Part shown: in pieces, positions 14,200-22,809 of the stretch | Layout of the letters: each line of letters opens with the position of its first letter | How positions within the stretch are numbered: the first letter of the stretch is position 1 | Source: Promethearchaeota archaeon | GTDB taxonomy: Archaea; Asgardarchaeota; Lokiarchaeia; Sigynarchaeales; SOKP01 | Direction of reading: 5' to 3' | DNA length: 22,961 bases | Assembly (NCBI GenBank): GCA_016839905.1 | Contig: JAEOTJ010000507.1 | Coordinates: forward strand, 1 to 22,961 | Program-made: the position numbers and the translations under genes | Notes under the pieces: generated by a model | What the model was told of the DNA's origin: nothing | The model's input: the letters and a program-made list of their open reading frames with translations, nothing else | Database searches by the model: none

Positions 14200-16776
14200 A
14201 TGAGTATTGAGGAATTCAACCTTTCAAATAAAACAATAATGCTTGAAAAAAGAGAAGAACTAAGCTCTTCTTATAAAATAAAATCCTATAAAAGCAAGAT
14301 TGAATACATGAAAGAAAAGGAGATTCCTCAAAAAGATATTAAAGAGACAATTACTCATCTTTTTAATAAAAATAAAAAGATTTCCCAAAAAACAAAAGAC
14401 TCCATTTCTAAAATCATTTATAGTCCTACAAACCGAATCATTATCGCCATTACAAAAGTAGGGAAGGATATCATATGGAAGAGAAATCAATTGATTAATG
14501 ATTATGGTTGGTTTTTTTTTGTTTCGGAAACAGAAAAGAAAGATAAAAAAAAAAGGAAAGAAAGAAAATTTCCAGTAAAAGAGGAAAAAACGTTAAGTAT
14601 TGAGAATTATAAATTCGAAGATCTTGTTTTTCCACTTAAAGAGAAAATTAACATGAGAGCTTTATACAAGACAAAGGAGTATGATCATTATTTAAAATTA
14701 ATTCGCACAAAAAAATCCAACCAAATGCCTATAAAAGATGTTTTAAATAATTTTTTTAAGGAATACAAGGGAGTTCCAGTAAAAGAAAAAAAAGCAATTA
14801 GGAAGATTATTTTTTACAAAAAAGAGAAAGTAATAGTAGTAAAATCACTAATCGGAGATAAAATGTATGAAAATCTGGAAAAAATGGTTAAAAAATATGG
14901 TTGGTATTTTTACATTACTGGGGTTCCTGTTGGTTCAAGTGAAATCTCAATAGCAATTGATAAGATTGAAAAAAGGTATAATCTCGATTATTTAAAAGAA
15001 ATATCTTTAATAAATAATTCAGATTCTTCTGAAAAGATTAAAATTACTCTTTATCCAGTAGTTCTTAAACCAAACCATAATTGTTTCATTTTAGGATTAG
15101 GAAAAGTAAATATTTTATTGGATTGTGGCATAAAAGAAGAGCATTTTGAATATATTAATTATTATCTTAAAAACTTTCATAGATTATTAAAAAAATGTGA
15201 AGAAAGTAGAAAATTATTATCAGAATTCATAAAAGAAGAAGATCAAGAAGAAGACCAAAAGTTAAGTGAAATTGAACTTTTAAGAGAATTTGAAGAAAAA
15301 GACTTAGATAAGAGCGACACAAATTTTTCTAAAGAAGAGCCTCTTGAAATCGATTCTAAAATAGAAAATGAAAATCCTCCTAAAATAGATCTGATTTATA
15401 TCTCTCATAGTCATTATGATCATATTTCTGGACTAAAAGAATTAATAAAATTATATCCCGATGTTCCAATTTTAAGTTCAAGAATTACTTTAGATTTATA
15501 CATGCTTAGAGATTCAGATTTCTTGAAACAAGAAAGTCAGGAAGAATTAGAGGATGAGGACTATAGAAATATCGTAAAAAATATTATTTATGTTGAAAAC
15601 GGCACTAAAATTGAATTTAAAGATAAAGATTGTCATTTATCTTTTTTTCATGCAGGGCACATGCCAGGAGCCCTAATGTTATTAGTTCAAATAAAGAAGT
15701 ATCGTTTTTTATTTACGGGGGATTATACATATTGGGATTACCCACCGTTCGCAGGAACGAGAAGGCTTTTAGAGCAAATATCTCGACCGATTGATTTTTT
15801 ATTAATTGATACTTCCTGTGCTTATGAAGATTTTAGTCAGGCTCCCGATCAACTTCATAGTTTAAATTTATTCCTAGAACAAAAAGCAGAATATGAAGAT
15901 AATTGCTTAATCGGTGCCGATCCTTCAAGCTTAGCAATTAGCTTTATGTTAAGTATATGGAGATATTTTAGAAAACTCCAATTAAAGCGCAATTACAAGA
16001 AGCGACCAAATATATATGTTGATATGATGGTTAGAAAGAATATTCAAGTCATAAACCATCGATATGAATATATTTATGGTCCTATTTCAAAATTGATTCG
16101 AACAAAAGCTAATCCTTTTAATAGCATTAAATTCAGATGGTTTGACCGAGAAGATTTAGATTTCCTAAAGACTAAAAACAATATCATTATCTCTCATCCT
16201 CCTGACCTCTCTTATGGGATTATAAAAAGGATTATTAGCAGCATTGGACGCAATCCTCATAATTTAGTATTTCTTTCAGGTGCGATTCATGAAGAACCTG
16301 GTTTATCTTTAATTTATCCTCCAGAGCAGAAAAAACAAGAAAAGAAAGAAAAATCTGAATTTTCAATGAACATTGATGAGAAAGAGATCTTAGAACCTGA
16401 AAAGACAGAAAAAGAGGGAACTTCAGAAGAACCTGAATTGTTAGTAGCTTCTGAATCAATAGAAGAACCAGAAGTAAAATTTGAACCCAAAGTCGTGAGA
16501 AAGGATAAATCAAGTATTCCAGAAATATATTTTTCAGAAAGATGGAAATTTCAATTTAAAGCGATGTTATTAAATCATTTTGCTCCGAATCTAAAAATTA
16601 AGCTTCATGGGGATAAAACACAGTTATTTGAAATGGTTAAAAACCTAGAACCTAAGGAAGTTTGTTTTTTCCATCAAAATCCGAGAAAATTAGTTGAAAT
16701 TGCTGAAGAAGTTAAACTTCTAGGAGTTGAAAAAGTTAGTGTTCCACCAAAGAGACGTTTATTACTTCTTAATTAA
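14200..16776 (+). CDS. Metallo-beta-lactamase/beta-CASP nuclease with duplicated N-terminal module
   Basis: An 858-residue protein. From about 280 on it is a metallo-beta-lactamase and beta-CASP nuclease, the fold of CPSF73, aCPSF and RNase J, which cut RNA (a few cut DNA). Zinc ligands: H403-S-H405-Y-D407-H408, H487 in A-G-H-M-P-G and D508 in F-T-G-D. Beta-CASP motifs: acidic D in I-D-T-S, H803 in L-H-G-D (motif B) and H825 in F-F-H-Q (motif C), so it looks active. Acidic low-complexity inserts lie at about 330-393 and 706-770. Residues 1-245 are not the usual KH domains: two copies of a module of about 85 residues end in D-Y-G-W-F-F-F-V (101-108) and K-Y-G-W-Y-F-Y-I (232-239). The gene follows the AAA ATPase closely and precedes iscU. 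Confidence 0.88.
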   Translation: MSIEEFNLSNKTIMLEKREELSSSYKIKSYKSKIEYMKEKEIPQKDIKETITHLFNKNKKISQKTKDSISKIIYSPTNRIIIAITKVGKDIIWKRNQLINDYGWFFFVSETEKKDKKKRKERKFPVKEEKTLSIENYKFEDLVFPLKEKINMRALYKTKEYDHYLKLIRTKKSNQMPIKDVLNNFFKEYKGVPVKEKKAIRKIIFYKKEKVIVVKSLIGDKMYENLEKMVKKYGWYFYITGVPVGSSEISIAIDKIEKRYNLDYLKEISLINNSDSSEKIKITLYPVVLKPNHNCFILGLGKVNILLDCGIKEEHFEYINYYLKNFHRLLKKCEESRKLLSEFIKEEDQEEDQKLSEIELLREFEEKDLDKSDTNFSKEEPLEIDSKIENENPPKIDLIYISHSHYDHISGLKELIKLYPDVPILSSRITLDLYMLRDSDFLKQESQEELEDEDYRNIVKNIIYVENGTKIEFKDKDCHLSFFHAGHMPGALMLLVQIKKYRFLFTGDYTYWDYPPFAGTRRLLEQISRPIDFLLIDTSCAYEDFSQAPDQLHSLNLFLEQKAEYEDNCLIGADPSSLAISFMLSIWRYFRKLQLKRNYKKRPNIYVDMMVRKNIQVINHRYEYIYGPISKLIRTKANPFNSIKFRWFDREDLDFLKTKNNIIISHPPDLSYGIIKRIISSIGRNPHNLVFLSGAIHEEPGLSLIYPPEQKKQEKKEKSEFSMNIDEKEILEPEKTEKEGTSEEPELLVASESIEEPEVKFEPKVVRKDKSSIPEIYFSERWKFQFKAMLLNHFAPNLKIKLHGDKTQLFEMVKNLEPKEVCFFHQNPRKLVEIAEEVKLLGVEKVSVPPKRRLLLLN

Positions 16777-16899
16777 AAGCATTAAATGAAAATAGATAAT
16801 AAAAGATAATTCTAAATCTAATGTTTTTTATGAATTATGAATATTAAATTTTAAATCATTTTATTCTATTTTTAATATGAGTATGAAGATATTTTAAAT

Positions 16900-16904
16900 G
16901 AGGT
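16900..16904 (+). promoter_or_regulatory. GAGGT Shine-Dalgarno overlapping the annotated iscU start
   Basis: GAGGT overlaps the GTG (16903) that would be the ordinary start codon. Seven bases downstream lies an in-frame ATA (16912) followed by the codons for Y-S-D-K-V-M-E-H-F, the classic N-terminus of IscU. If this site is used for ribosome binding the start would be AUA, not GTG. Confidence 0.5.
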
Positions 16905-17286
16905 GCTAAAAATATATTCAGATAAAGTTATGGAACATTTTAAAAATCCTCGTAATATGGGAGAAATGGAGGATGCTGATGCGGTGGGTGAGGTTGGAAA
17001 TCCTACTTGTGGAGACTTAATGTATATTTATATAAAAGTAAAAGATAATAAAATTGAAAATATTTCATTTCAAACATTTGGTTGTGGGGCTGCAATTGCG
17101 ACATCAAGTATGGTAACTGAATTGGCGAAAGGTAAAACTCTTGATGAAGCAATGGAGATCTCTCGAAAGGATGTTGCAGATGCTCTTGATGGATTACCCC
17201 CTATAAAAATGCATTGTAGCAACTTAGCTGCGGATGGGCTACATGAAGCTATAAAAAAATATAAAAATAAAGATAATCCCTCTTGA
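16903..17286 (+). CDS. iscU: IscU/NifU-type Fe-S cluster scaffold
   Basis: A 127-residue scaffold on which Fe-S clusters are built from IscS-derived sulfur. The three cluster-binding cysteines are C36 in N-P-T-C-G-D, C61 in F-G-C-G-A-A and C105 in M-H-C-S-N-L-A, and D38 is the residue known to tune cluster release. The N-terminal Y-S-D-K-V-M-E-H-F-x-N-P-R-N motif is intact. The start is uncertain: GTG 16903 is given, but the GAGGT overlapping it points to ATA 16912, which would shorten the protein by three residues to the usual family N-terminus. iscS is on the same strand 4.6 kb upstream. The 3' end is eight bases from the convergent C45-like gene. Confidence 0.93.
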   Translation: MLKIYSDKVMEHFKNPRNMGEMEDADAVGEVGNPTCGDLMYIYIKVKDNKIENISFQTFGCGAAIATSSMVTELAKGKTLDEAMEISRKDVADALDGLPPIKMHCSNLAADGLHEAIKKYKNKDNPS

Positions 17287-17294
17287 GTGATAAT

Positions 17295-18593
17295 TTAAAT
17301 AGGAATAACTCCTACTTGGTTAGAATCACCTGGAGAATTGAATCCAAAAGAATTAGTTGTCATAAAACTAAGAGTTCCTACTCCAAATAATCCTTCTTCA
17401 TTCCGATATATTATAGGTTCATCCTTAAAAATATCTAATAATTCAGAATCGCTTAATATATTATCATTATAGGCTTCTAATAATCTGGTTTCAGCATGAA
17501 CTTGTCGTTCTTTTGAATATTTCGGATCTTTTAAATAATTTTCCCACTCAGTATTTAAATATGTATTTGATGTTGTAATTGTGGCATTGATGTTTTTTAT
17601 CTCTTGTATTTCGGGTAATGCTTGAATGGAAAGCAATAAAGTATTATTACAAATTATAAAATTTCGACAAAATGAACTTTGGTTATTTGGAAAAAGATAA
17701 TCTTTAAAGTCTTTCACAGACGTAAGTGACGATAAGCCTTCTCTAATTAATACAAAAGTTGGTGTTATTATTGGCGAGATTATGTTTGTTTGTACCAAAT
17801 TAAACACGATTGTTAAACCATTTTCATTTTTTGCCATAGGTAGAGCAAGTGCCCCTCCTAATCTATAAGAAAAAATTAGTGGCTCATTATTTAATTTATG
17901 TAAAACAAACGACTGGACTAATCCCATAGGTTTAAGTAAATCCATAGTTTGTCCTATAATCATTGTAGAATCTGTATTATTTGCTCCAAATGCTGTACAT
18001 CCAAAATCAGAATTTAATTCTAATGTAGTGGGTTCATGACGGCCATACAAGATTTCAAAAAATAAGTTTTGTATTAAAATATCTGAAAATGAAATATAAA
18101 AACCACTTGCTTGTGATGCTCCCTCACTCACTCCTAAAATCTCTTTTTGATAATCCTCGGGAATTTTTTTTAAATATTGATTACTCATTTCAATTAGATT
18201 GAAATAATTTAATCCGTAAAAACTTGCCCCAAAAAAAAGAAGATATTTCATTTGCACGATTTTCCAGGAAAGGGCATGACCCGTATGATAACCTAAATCA
18301 TAATGCTCATTTGCCTCGACGTATAAATAATCCTGACCATTAGATTCTCTCCATTCATAGTATCCACTAAGATTCAAGCGAATGAAAGCAAAACGATTTG
18401 AGATATTATAAGATAAGAAAATGATAGATCCGCCTGTAATAAGTAGAATTAATAAACAGCCAATTTTTTTAAGTTTAGGATGCCTTCCCTTAAAATTTAA
18501 TTTTAATTTCTTTCTTTTTTTTAAGAATTTAAAAATAGAATAAAAAATGATTACATCAATACTTATTGTCATAATAATTGTGAGCCAATACAT
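17295..18593 (-). CDS. Membrane-anchored C45 (NTN-hydrolase-like) acyltransferase/amidase
   Basis: A 432-residue protein with two N-terminal hydrophobic segments (about 2-21 and 43-62) and an outward C-terminal catalytic region. The region from 85 on resembles peptidase family C45 (isopenicillin acyltransferase-like NTN hydrolases): E-H-Y-D-L-G-Y-H-T-G (95-104) matches the conserved R-G-x-x-x-G segment region, F-G-C199-T-A-F supplies the candidate nucleophile that becomes N-terminal after self-cleavage between G198 and C199, and G-Q-T-M-D-L follows as the conserved G-x-N-x-D-like segment. Members hydrolyse amide bonds in linear amides or lipids. Substrate here unknown; a cell-surface amide is possible. 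It follows a multi-TM gene by 53 bases, probably one operon. Confidence 0.7.
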   Translation of the reverse strand: MYWLTIIMTISIDVIIFYSIFKFLKKRKKLKLNFKGRHPKLKKIGCLLILLITGGSIIFLSYNISNRFAFIRLNLSGYYEWRESNGQDYLYVEANEHYDLGYHTGHALSWKIVQMKYLLFFGASFYGLNYFNLIEMSNQYLKKIPEDYQKEILGVSEGASQASGFYISFSDILIQNLFFEILYGRHEPTTLELNSDFGCTAFGANNTDSTMIIGQTMDLLKPMGLVQSFVLHKLNNEPLIFSYRLGGALALPMAKNENGLTIVFNLVQTNIISPIITPTFVLIREGLSSLTSVKDFKDYLFPNNQSSFCRNFIICNNTLLLSIQALPEIQEIKNINATITTSNTYLNTEWENYLKDPKYSKERQVHAETRLLEAYNDNILSDSELLDIFKDEPIIYRNEEGLFGVGTLSFMTTNSFGFNSPGDSNQVGVIPI

Positions 18594-18646
18594 GAGAAAT
18601 TAACCTTCTTTAAGTTAAATCTGGTTTAGGGAATATTTTATAAAAA

Positions 18647-19477
18647 TTAATTTCTATTATAATCCGCATTTAAATATAATCCTATAAAAATTACAATAAA
18701 AACAATTATATCTATGATTTCTGCAAATATTAGATAAGCTGATGTTTCTCCGAATGAATGCATAAAGACAGGTCTTAGAATGCTAGAAATCATATATAAA
18801 AAAAATCCAAATCCCACTATTAATGGATGAATCTGGGAAAGGCGTTTATGTTTATAAGCAAAAAAGAAGATATAGACGATTCCTGCTAAAGAGGGTATTA
18901 GGAATAAAGGTAAAAGAATTGCAACAATGTTTCTATGAGGAGAAATAGCGATTGCAAAGAGCTCAATAATTATAATTAAAAGAATAAGTTTTAATCTAAC
19001 TTTATTTAAAGTTTTTTGATCAGAGAGATGTTGGTATCTTTCTTTAAAGGAAAATGAATATAATATGATTCCAAATCCAATATATAGGAGCGGTGCTAAC
19101 TCTATAATGATGATAAAATATCGTATTTTTAGAATAAATAAAACGATTTCTTCAGAAAATCGGAAATATGTAAAATCCCAAAACAAATCAAGAGCTTTTC
19201 CAAAAGTTAATAATATCAAAAAAATTCCAAAGAGAAATGGAATATCAAAAGTATATTGTTCTTCTTGCTTAAACCATTCATTCAAGACATAATATGCCAT
19301 TATTGATAAGAGGATGATTCTAAAAATTAAAACGATTAATACTCCCCATGCGCCCTCTATGGTCATTAATGATTCAAGGATTTCATTATAGTAAAATAAA
19401 AATGGTATAAAAATCATAATACATCCAGCAACGACACAGCCTATTATACTATATAGATAAAAATCTCTTTTCTCCAT
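18647..19477 (-). CDS. Multi-pass membrane protein of unknown function
   Basis: A 276-residue integral membrane protein with about seven to eight hydrophobic segments (near 8-30, 40-62, 78-98, 107-125, 134-150, 163-178, 185-206, 217-233 and 245-268) and short loops. No transporter or enzyme motif is seen. The size and topology resemble the 7TM sensor halves that precede histidine kinases in archaea, but no kinase domain is attached or adjacent. It is upstream of the C45-like gene with a 53-base gap, so the two are likely co-transcribed and may work at the same membrane. It is not recognised beyond that. Confidence 0.7.
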   Translation of the reverse strand: MEKRDFYLYSIIGCVVAGCIMIFIPFLFYYNEILESLMTIEGAWGVLIVLIFRIILLSIMAYYVLNEWFKQEEQYTFDIPFLFGIFLILLTFGKALDLFWDFTYFRFSEEIVLFILKIRYFIIIIELAPLLYIGFGIILYSFSFKERYQHLSDQKTLNKVRLKLILLIIIIELFAIAISPHRNIVAILLPLFLIPSLAGIVYIFFFAYKHKRLSQIHPLIVGFGFFLYMISSILRPVFMHSFGETSAYLIFAEIIDIIVFIVIFIGLYLNADYNRN

Positions 19478-19734
19478 TATTCTTACAACTAATTTTAATT
19501 TAATATTGACAATTTTTCTACAATAATATATATAAATTAAACAGAAATCTATTCGTGATTAAAAATTAATATTGAAAATGGAATTTTATTCATAATGATA
19601 TTATTAAAACATAAGAAAAAACACGAAAGTAGAAAATATTCATAAAACTTCTGGATTGATTCTTTCCAAATTATAAGCAATAGATATAATTAATAATCTA
19701 AATACTTTTAAATTAAAGTATGAGGTAGATACAA
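19478..19734. promoter_or_regulatory. Divergent promoter region between the 7TM gene and copA
   Basis: About 257 AT-rich bases between divergent genes. A TATA-like cttttaaatta is at about 19706-19716, close before the copA ribosome site. I see no clear palindrome for a copper-responsive repressor, and no open frame of note. Confidence 0.35.
19722..19726 (+). promoter_or_regulatory. Shine-Dalgarno GAGGT of copA
   Basis: GAGGT lies eight bases before the TTG start at 19735, decides for that start and is the reference case for the same site before the ferredoxin gene. Confidence 0.7.
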
Positions 19735-22700
19735 TTGGAAAGTGAAGAGAAGCAAAAAATAAAAATAAATCTTGGTGGAATGACTTGTGCATCTTGTGCG
19801 TTAAAAATTGAAACTAAGTTAAAAGGCCTAGAGGGAGTTAGTAGTTCAATTGTGAATTTTGCCAATGAAGAAGCTACTGTAGAATACAATCCTCAAACTA
19901 CAAATTATGATAATTTTAATAAGGCAATTAAAGATCTTGGTTATAAATCTTCTTTAGCTAAGATTGATATTAAAGTTATTGATTCTCTTTCCGAAGATAA
20001 ATTCAATTCACTAATAGAATTGGTTAAAAAAATTGACGGTATTCAGGGTATACGGGGTAATTTCAATGCAAGTAAGTTATTTATTGAGTTTAATGAGTTA
20101 AAGATTGATGAGGGAAAAATCTTTCTTAATATTAAGAAACTAGGTCATAAAATAGAGAAATCTGCTGGTGTTATTGACAAAGAAATCGAAGCTCATAAAA
20201 GAGAAATGAGATATCGATTGCGCATTCTTTCAATATCACTCATTTTTACTTTTATCATAACACCAATTTCTTGGTTTGTAGAACCATCTTTTTCAAGAAA
20301 TATTACTTTACTTATCTTAGCTATTGGAAACTATTCTATAGCAGGTTCGTTCTTCCTTATAGGTGCGATAAAATCTCTTAGAAATAAATCAACAAATATG
20401 GACGTGCTAGTCGCTTTAGGTACCACTACAGCTTTAATTTATTCAATTTTGACAACTTTCATTATTGATGGGAAAACATTCTATGAAGCAATGAGTATGA
20501 TTTTATCCTTTCTACTTATTGGTAAGTATTTCGAACTTAAAACAAAGGGACAAACTTCTGAAGCAATAAAAAAACTCATTGGATTGCAGCCTAAAACTGC
20601 AGTTATTTTAAAGGATGGAGAGGAAATCGAAATCGTCATAGAGGAAATCGAAGTTGGTGATATTTTAGTTGTACATCCTGGAGAAAAAATACCTGTAGAT
20701 GGTAAAGTAGTTAAAGGACATACAAAAATTGATGAGTCAATGATAACTGGGGAGAGTAAATACATTAAAAAGGAGGTAGACAGTGAAGTTATAGGAGCAA
20801 CAGTGAATCAAACTGGATTAATTCATTTGGCTGCTGAAAAAGTAGGTAAAGATACTCTATTATTTCAAATAATTGATTTTGTTAAGGATGCTCAAAGTAG
20901 AAAAGCAGCTAAACAACAATTAGCTGATAAAGTAAGTAATTATTTTGTACCATTGGTAATTATTATTGCTTTAATTGCATTTATATATTGGTTTTTGATT
21001 GTGAGAATAGGATTAGAATTGTCTTTATTAGTATTTACATCCATAGTTGTAATTTCATGTCCATGTGCTCTCGGTTTAGCAATTCCTACAGCTGTAATGG
21101 TGGGTACAGGGAAAGGAGCTGAGAATGGATTATTGATAAAAGGCGGTGACTCGTTGGAAGCAATAAATAATGTTAATACAATAATTTTTGATAAAACGGG
21201 CACTTTAACGGTAGGAAAACCTAAAGTATCTGCGATTTTTACTGAAAATGATTTAAAAGGAGGAGAATATGATAAAAATAAGTTGCTATATTTTGCAGGA
21301 AGTGCTGAAATGGGTTCCGAGCACCCTCTTGCCTTAGCAATCATCGAAGAGGCAAATCAAAGTGGTCTATCCCTTGAAACACCCACGGAATTTGATGCAG
21401 TACCAGGAAAAGGGATAATAACTAAGATTAAAGGACTGGACGTTTTAATTGGGAATGAAAAACTAATGAGAGATAAAAATATTTTAACTGAAGATTATAA
21501 GAATAAATATCTTGAATTTCAACAACTTGGTCGAACTACGATCCTTGTTAGTGTTGATAAAAAAATTAGAGGTATTATTGGAATTTCTGACAAAACGAAG
21601 GATCAAGCTCCTTATGCCTTAGAAGAGCTAAGAAAATTGAATTTAGAAATATATATGCTTACAGGAGATAATTTACAAACTGCCTTAATAATAGGAAAAG
21701 AATTGAAAATTAATGATGATCACATCTTCGCGGAAGTTTTACCTAAAGATAAAGCTCTAACCGTTCAAAAACTTCAGGAATCAGGTGAAAATAGAGTTGT
21801 TGCAATGGTTGGAGATGGAATAAACGATGCTCCTGCCTTAGCACAGGCAGATGTAGGCATCGCAGTAGGATCTGGTACAGATGTGGCAATTGAAACTGCA
21901 GATATAGTTTTGATGAGAGGGGACTTGCGAAATGTTGTTTCTGCCATCAAGTTATCTAGGAAAACTTACAAGAAAATGATTACAAATCTCTTCTGGGCGT
22001 TTATTTATAATTTAATTGGAATTCCTATAGCAGCCGGTATATTATATTACACGACTGGATTTTTTTTACCTCCCTATTTAGCAGCAATCTTTATGGCCTC
22101 AAGCTCTGTTTCCGTAGTCTCGAACGCATTATTTTTAAAACGATATGAGCCTAAAACTGAACAACAACTTGAAGAAGAGAGATTATTAAAATCCGAAAAA
22201 AAAGTTATTGATCCTGTATGTGGTATGGAAATCTCTCCAAATCAAGCAATTGAATATAAATATAAAGGTGAAAACTTTTACTTTTGCAATCCAAATTGTG
22301 AGGCACATTTCAAGAACGATCCTGAGCGATTTAGAAATTATGACGACATAGAGCCAAAACTCATGCAATTAAAAATACTTAATCAAAAAGATGATAATAT
22401 TAAAGAAACAGAAGTAGGTTTAAAAGAGATATTAAGATGTTTAAAATGCGGGATTGAAATTGAAATGCCTGAACATTGTGGAAAGCCAATGCATAAGGAG
22501 GAAGATCAGTTAGTTTGTTGGATGGGTGCTGATTGTGGAGTTCAACCAATTCCTGAGCATTGCACTCAACAAATGAGTATTATCAAGAAAAAAATTGAAA
22601 AAATTGAAAAAATTGAAATTAAAAAGGAGATAGATAAAGAAATGGGAATTTTAAAATGTACGGAGTGTGGTGTAGAACAAGATTTACCAATGCATTGTGG

Positions 22701-22809
22701 TAAGCCAATGCATAAAGAAGGTGATCAGTTAGTCTGCTGGATGGGAGCCGGTTGTGGTGCACAGCCTATTTCTGAGCATTGTGGTAAACTAATGGATGTA
22801 ATAGAATAA
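19735..22809 (+). CDS. copA: Copper-type P1B-ATPase with HMA, YHS and tandem Cys-rich tail domains
   Basis: A 1024-residue heavy-metal transporting ATPase. Order: HMA domain with G-M-T-C18-A-S-C21; a second HMA-like fold (about 78-145) with no cysteines; membrane helices; T-G-E-S actuator motif; the metal-binding C442-P-C444 helix of Cu(I) pumps; phosphorylated D486 in D-K-T-G-T-L-T; S-E-H-P motif; G-D-G-I-N-D hinge; final helices. C442-P-C444 predicts Cu+/Ag+ export. After the core comes a YHS domain (D826-P-V-C829-G-M with C851 and C855), known from metal proteins, then two copies of a Cys/His-rich module starting at C902 and C975, 73 residues apart, each with H-C-G-K-P-M-H and L-V-C-W-M-G. 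The core is about 800 residues, so the tail adds about 200. TTG 19735 is set by GAGGT. Confidence 0.93.
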   Translation: MESEEKQKIKINLGGMTCASCALKIETKLKGLEGVSSSIVNFANEEATVEYNPQTTNYDNFNKAIKDLGYKSSLAKIDIKVIDSLSEDKFNSLIELVKKIDGIQGIRGNFNASKLFIEFNELKIDEGKIFLNIKKLGHKIEKSAGVIDKEIEAHKREMRYRLRILSISLIFTFIITPISWFVEPSFSRNITLLILAIGNYSIAGSFFLIGAIKSLRNKSTNMDVLVALGTTTALIYSILTTFIIDGKTFYEAMSMILSFLLIGKYFELKTKGQTSEAIKKLIGLQPKTAVILKDGEEIEIVIEEIEVGDILVVHPGEKIPVDGKVVKGHTKIDESMITGESKYIKKEVDSEVIGATVNQTGLIHLAAEKVGKDTLLFQIIDFVKDAQSRKAAKQQLADKVSNYFVPLVIIIALIAFIYWFLIVRIGLELSLLVFTSIVVISCPCALGLAIPTAVMVGTGKGAENGLLIKGGDSLEAINNVNTIIFDKTGTLTVGKPKVSAIFTENDLKGGEYDKNKLLYFAGSAEMGSEHPLALAIIEEANQSGLSLETPTEFDAVPGKGIITKIKGLDVLIGNEKLMRDKNILTEDYKNKYLEFQQLGRTTILVSVDKKIRGIIGISDKTKDQAPYALEELRKLNLEIYMLTGDNLQTALIIGKELKINDDHIFAEVLPKDKALTVQKLQESGENRVVAMVGDGINDAPALAQADVGIAVGSGTDVAIETADIVLMRGDLRNVVSAIKLSRKTYKKMITNLFWAFIYNLIGIPIAAGILYYTTGFFLPPYLAAIFMASSSVSVVSNALFLKRYEPKTEQQLEEERLLKSEKKVIDPVCGMEISPNQAIEYKYKGENFYFCNPNCEAHFKNDPERFRNYDDIEPKLMQLKILNQKDDNIKETEVGLKEILRCLKCGIEIEMPEHCGKPMHKEEDQLVCWMGADCGVQPIPEHCTQQMSIIKKKIEKIEKIEIKKEIDKEMGILKCTECGVEQDLPMHCGKPMHKEGDQLVCWMGAGCGAQPISEHCGKLMDVIE
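22420..22800 (+). repeat. Internal tandem duplication at the copA 3' end
   Basis: Two in-frame copies of a unit of about 50 residues, spaced 219 bases apart (first cysteine codons at 22438 and 22657), joined by a Lys/Glu/Ile-rich linker that itself repeats K-I-E-K. The stretch coding L-V-C-W-M-G and its flanks is nearly identical, with differences mainly at third codon positions, so the copies are old enough to be under protein-level selection. Confidence 0.75.

Noticed and set aside
20940..21344. 134-codon open frame on the minus strand inside copA
   Set aside because: It is antisense to the most conserved part of the P-type ATPase (CPC and DKTGTLT region); its translation shows no domain and the conserved sense frame explains the sequence.
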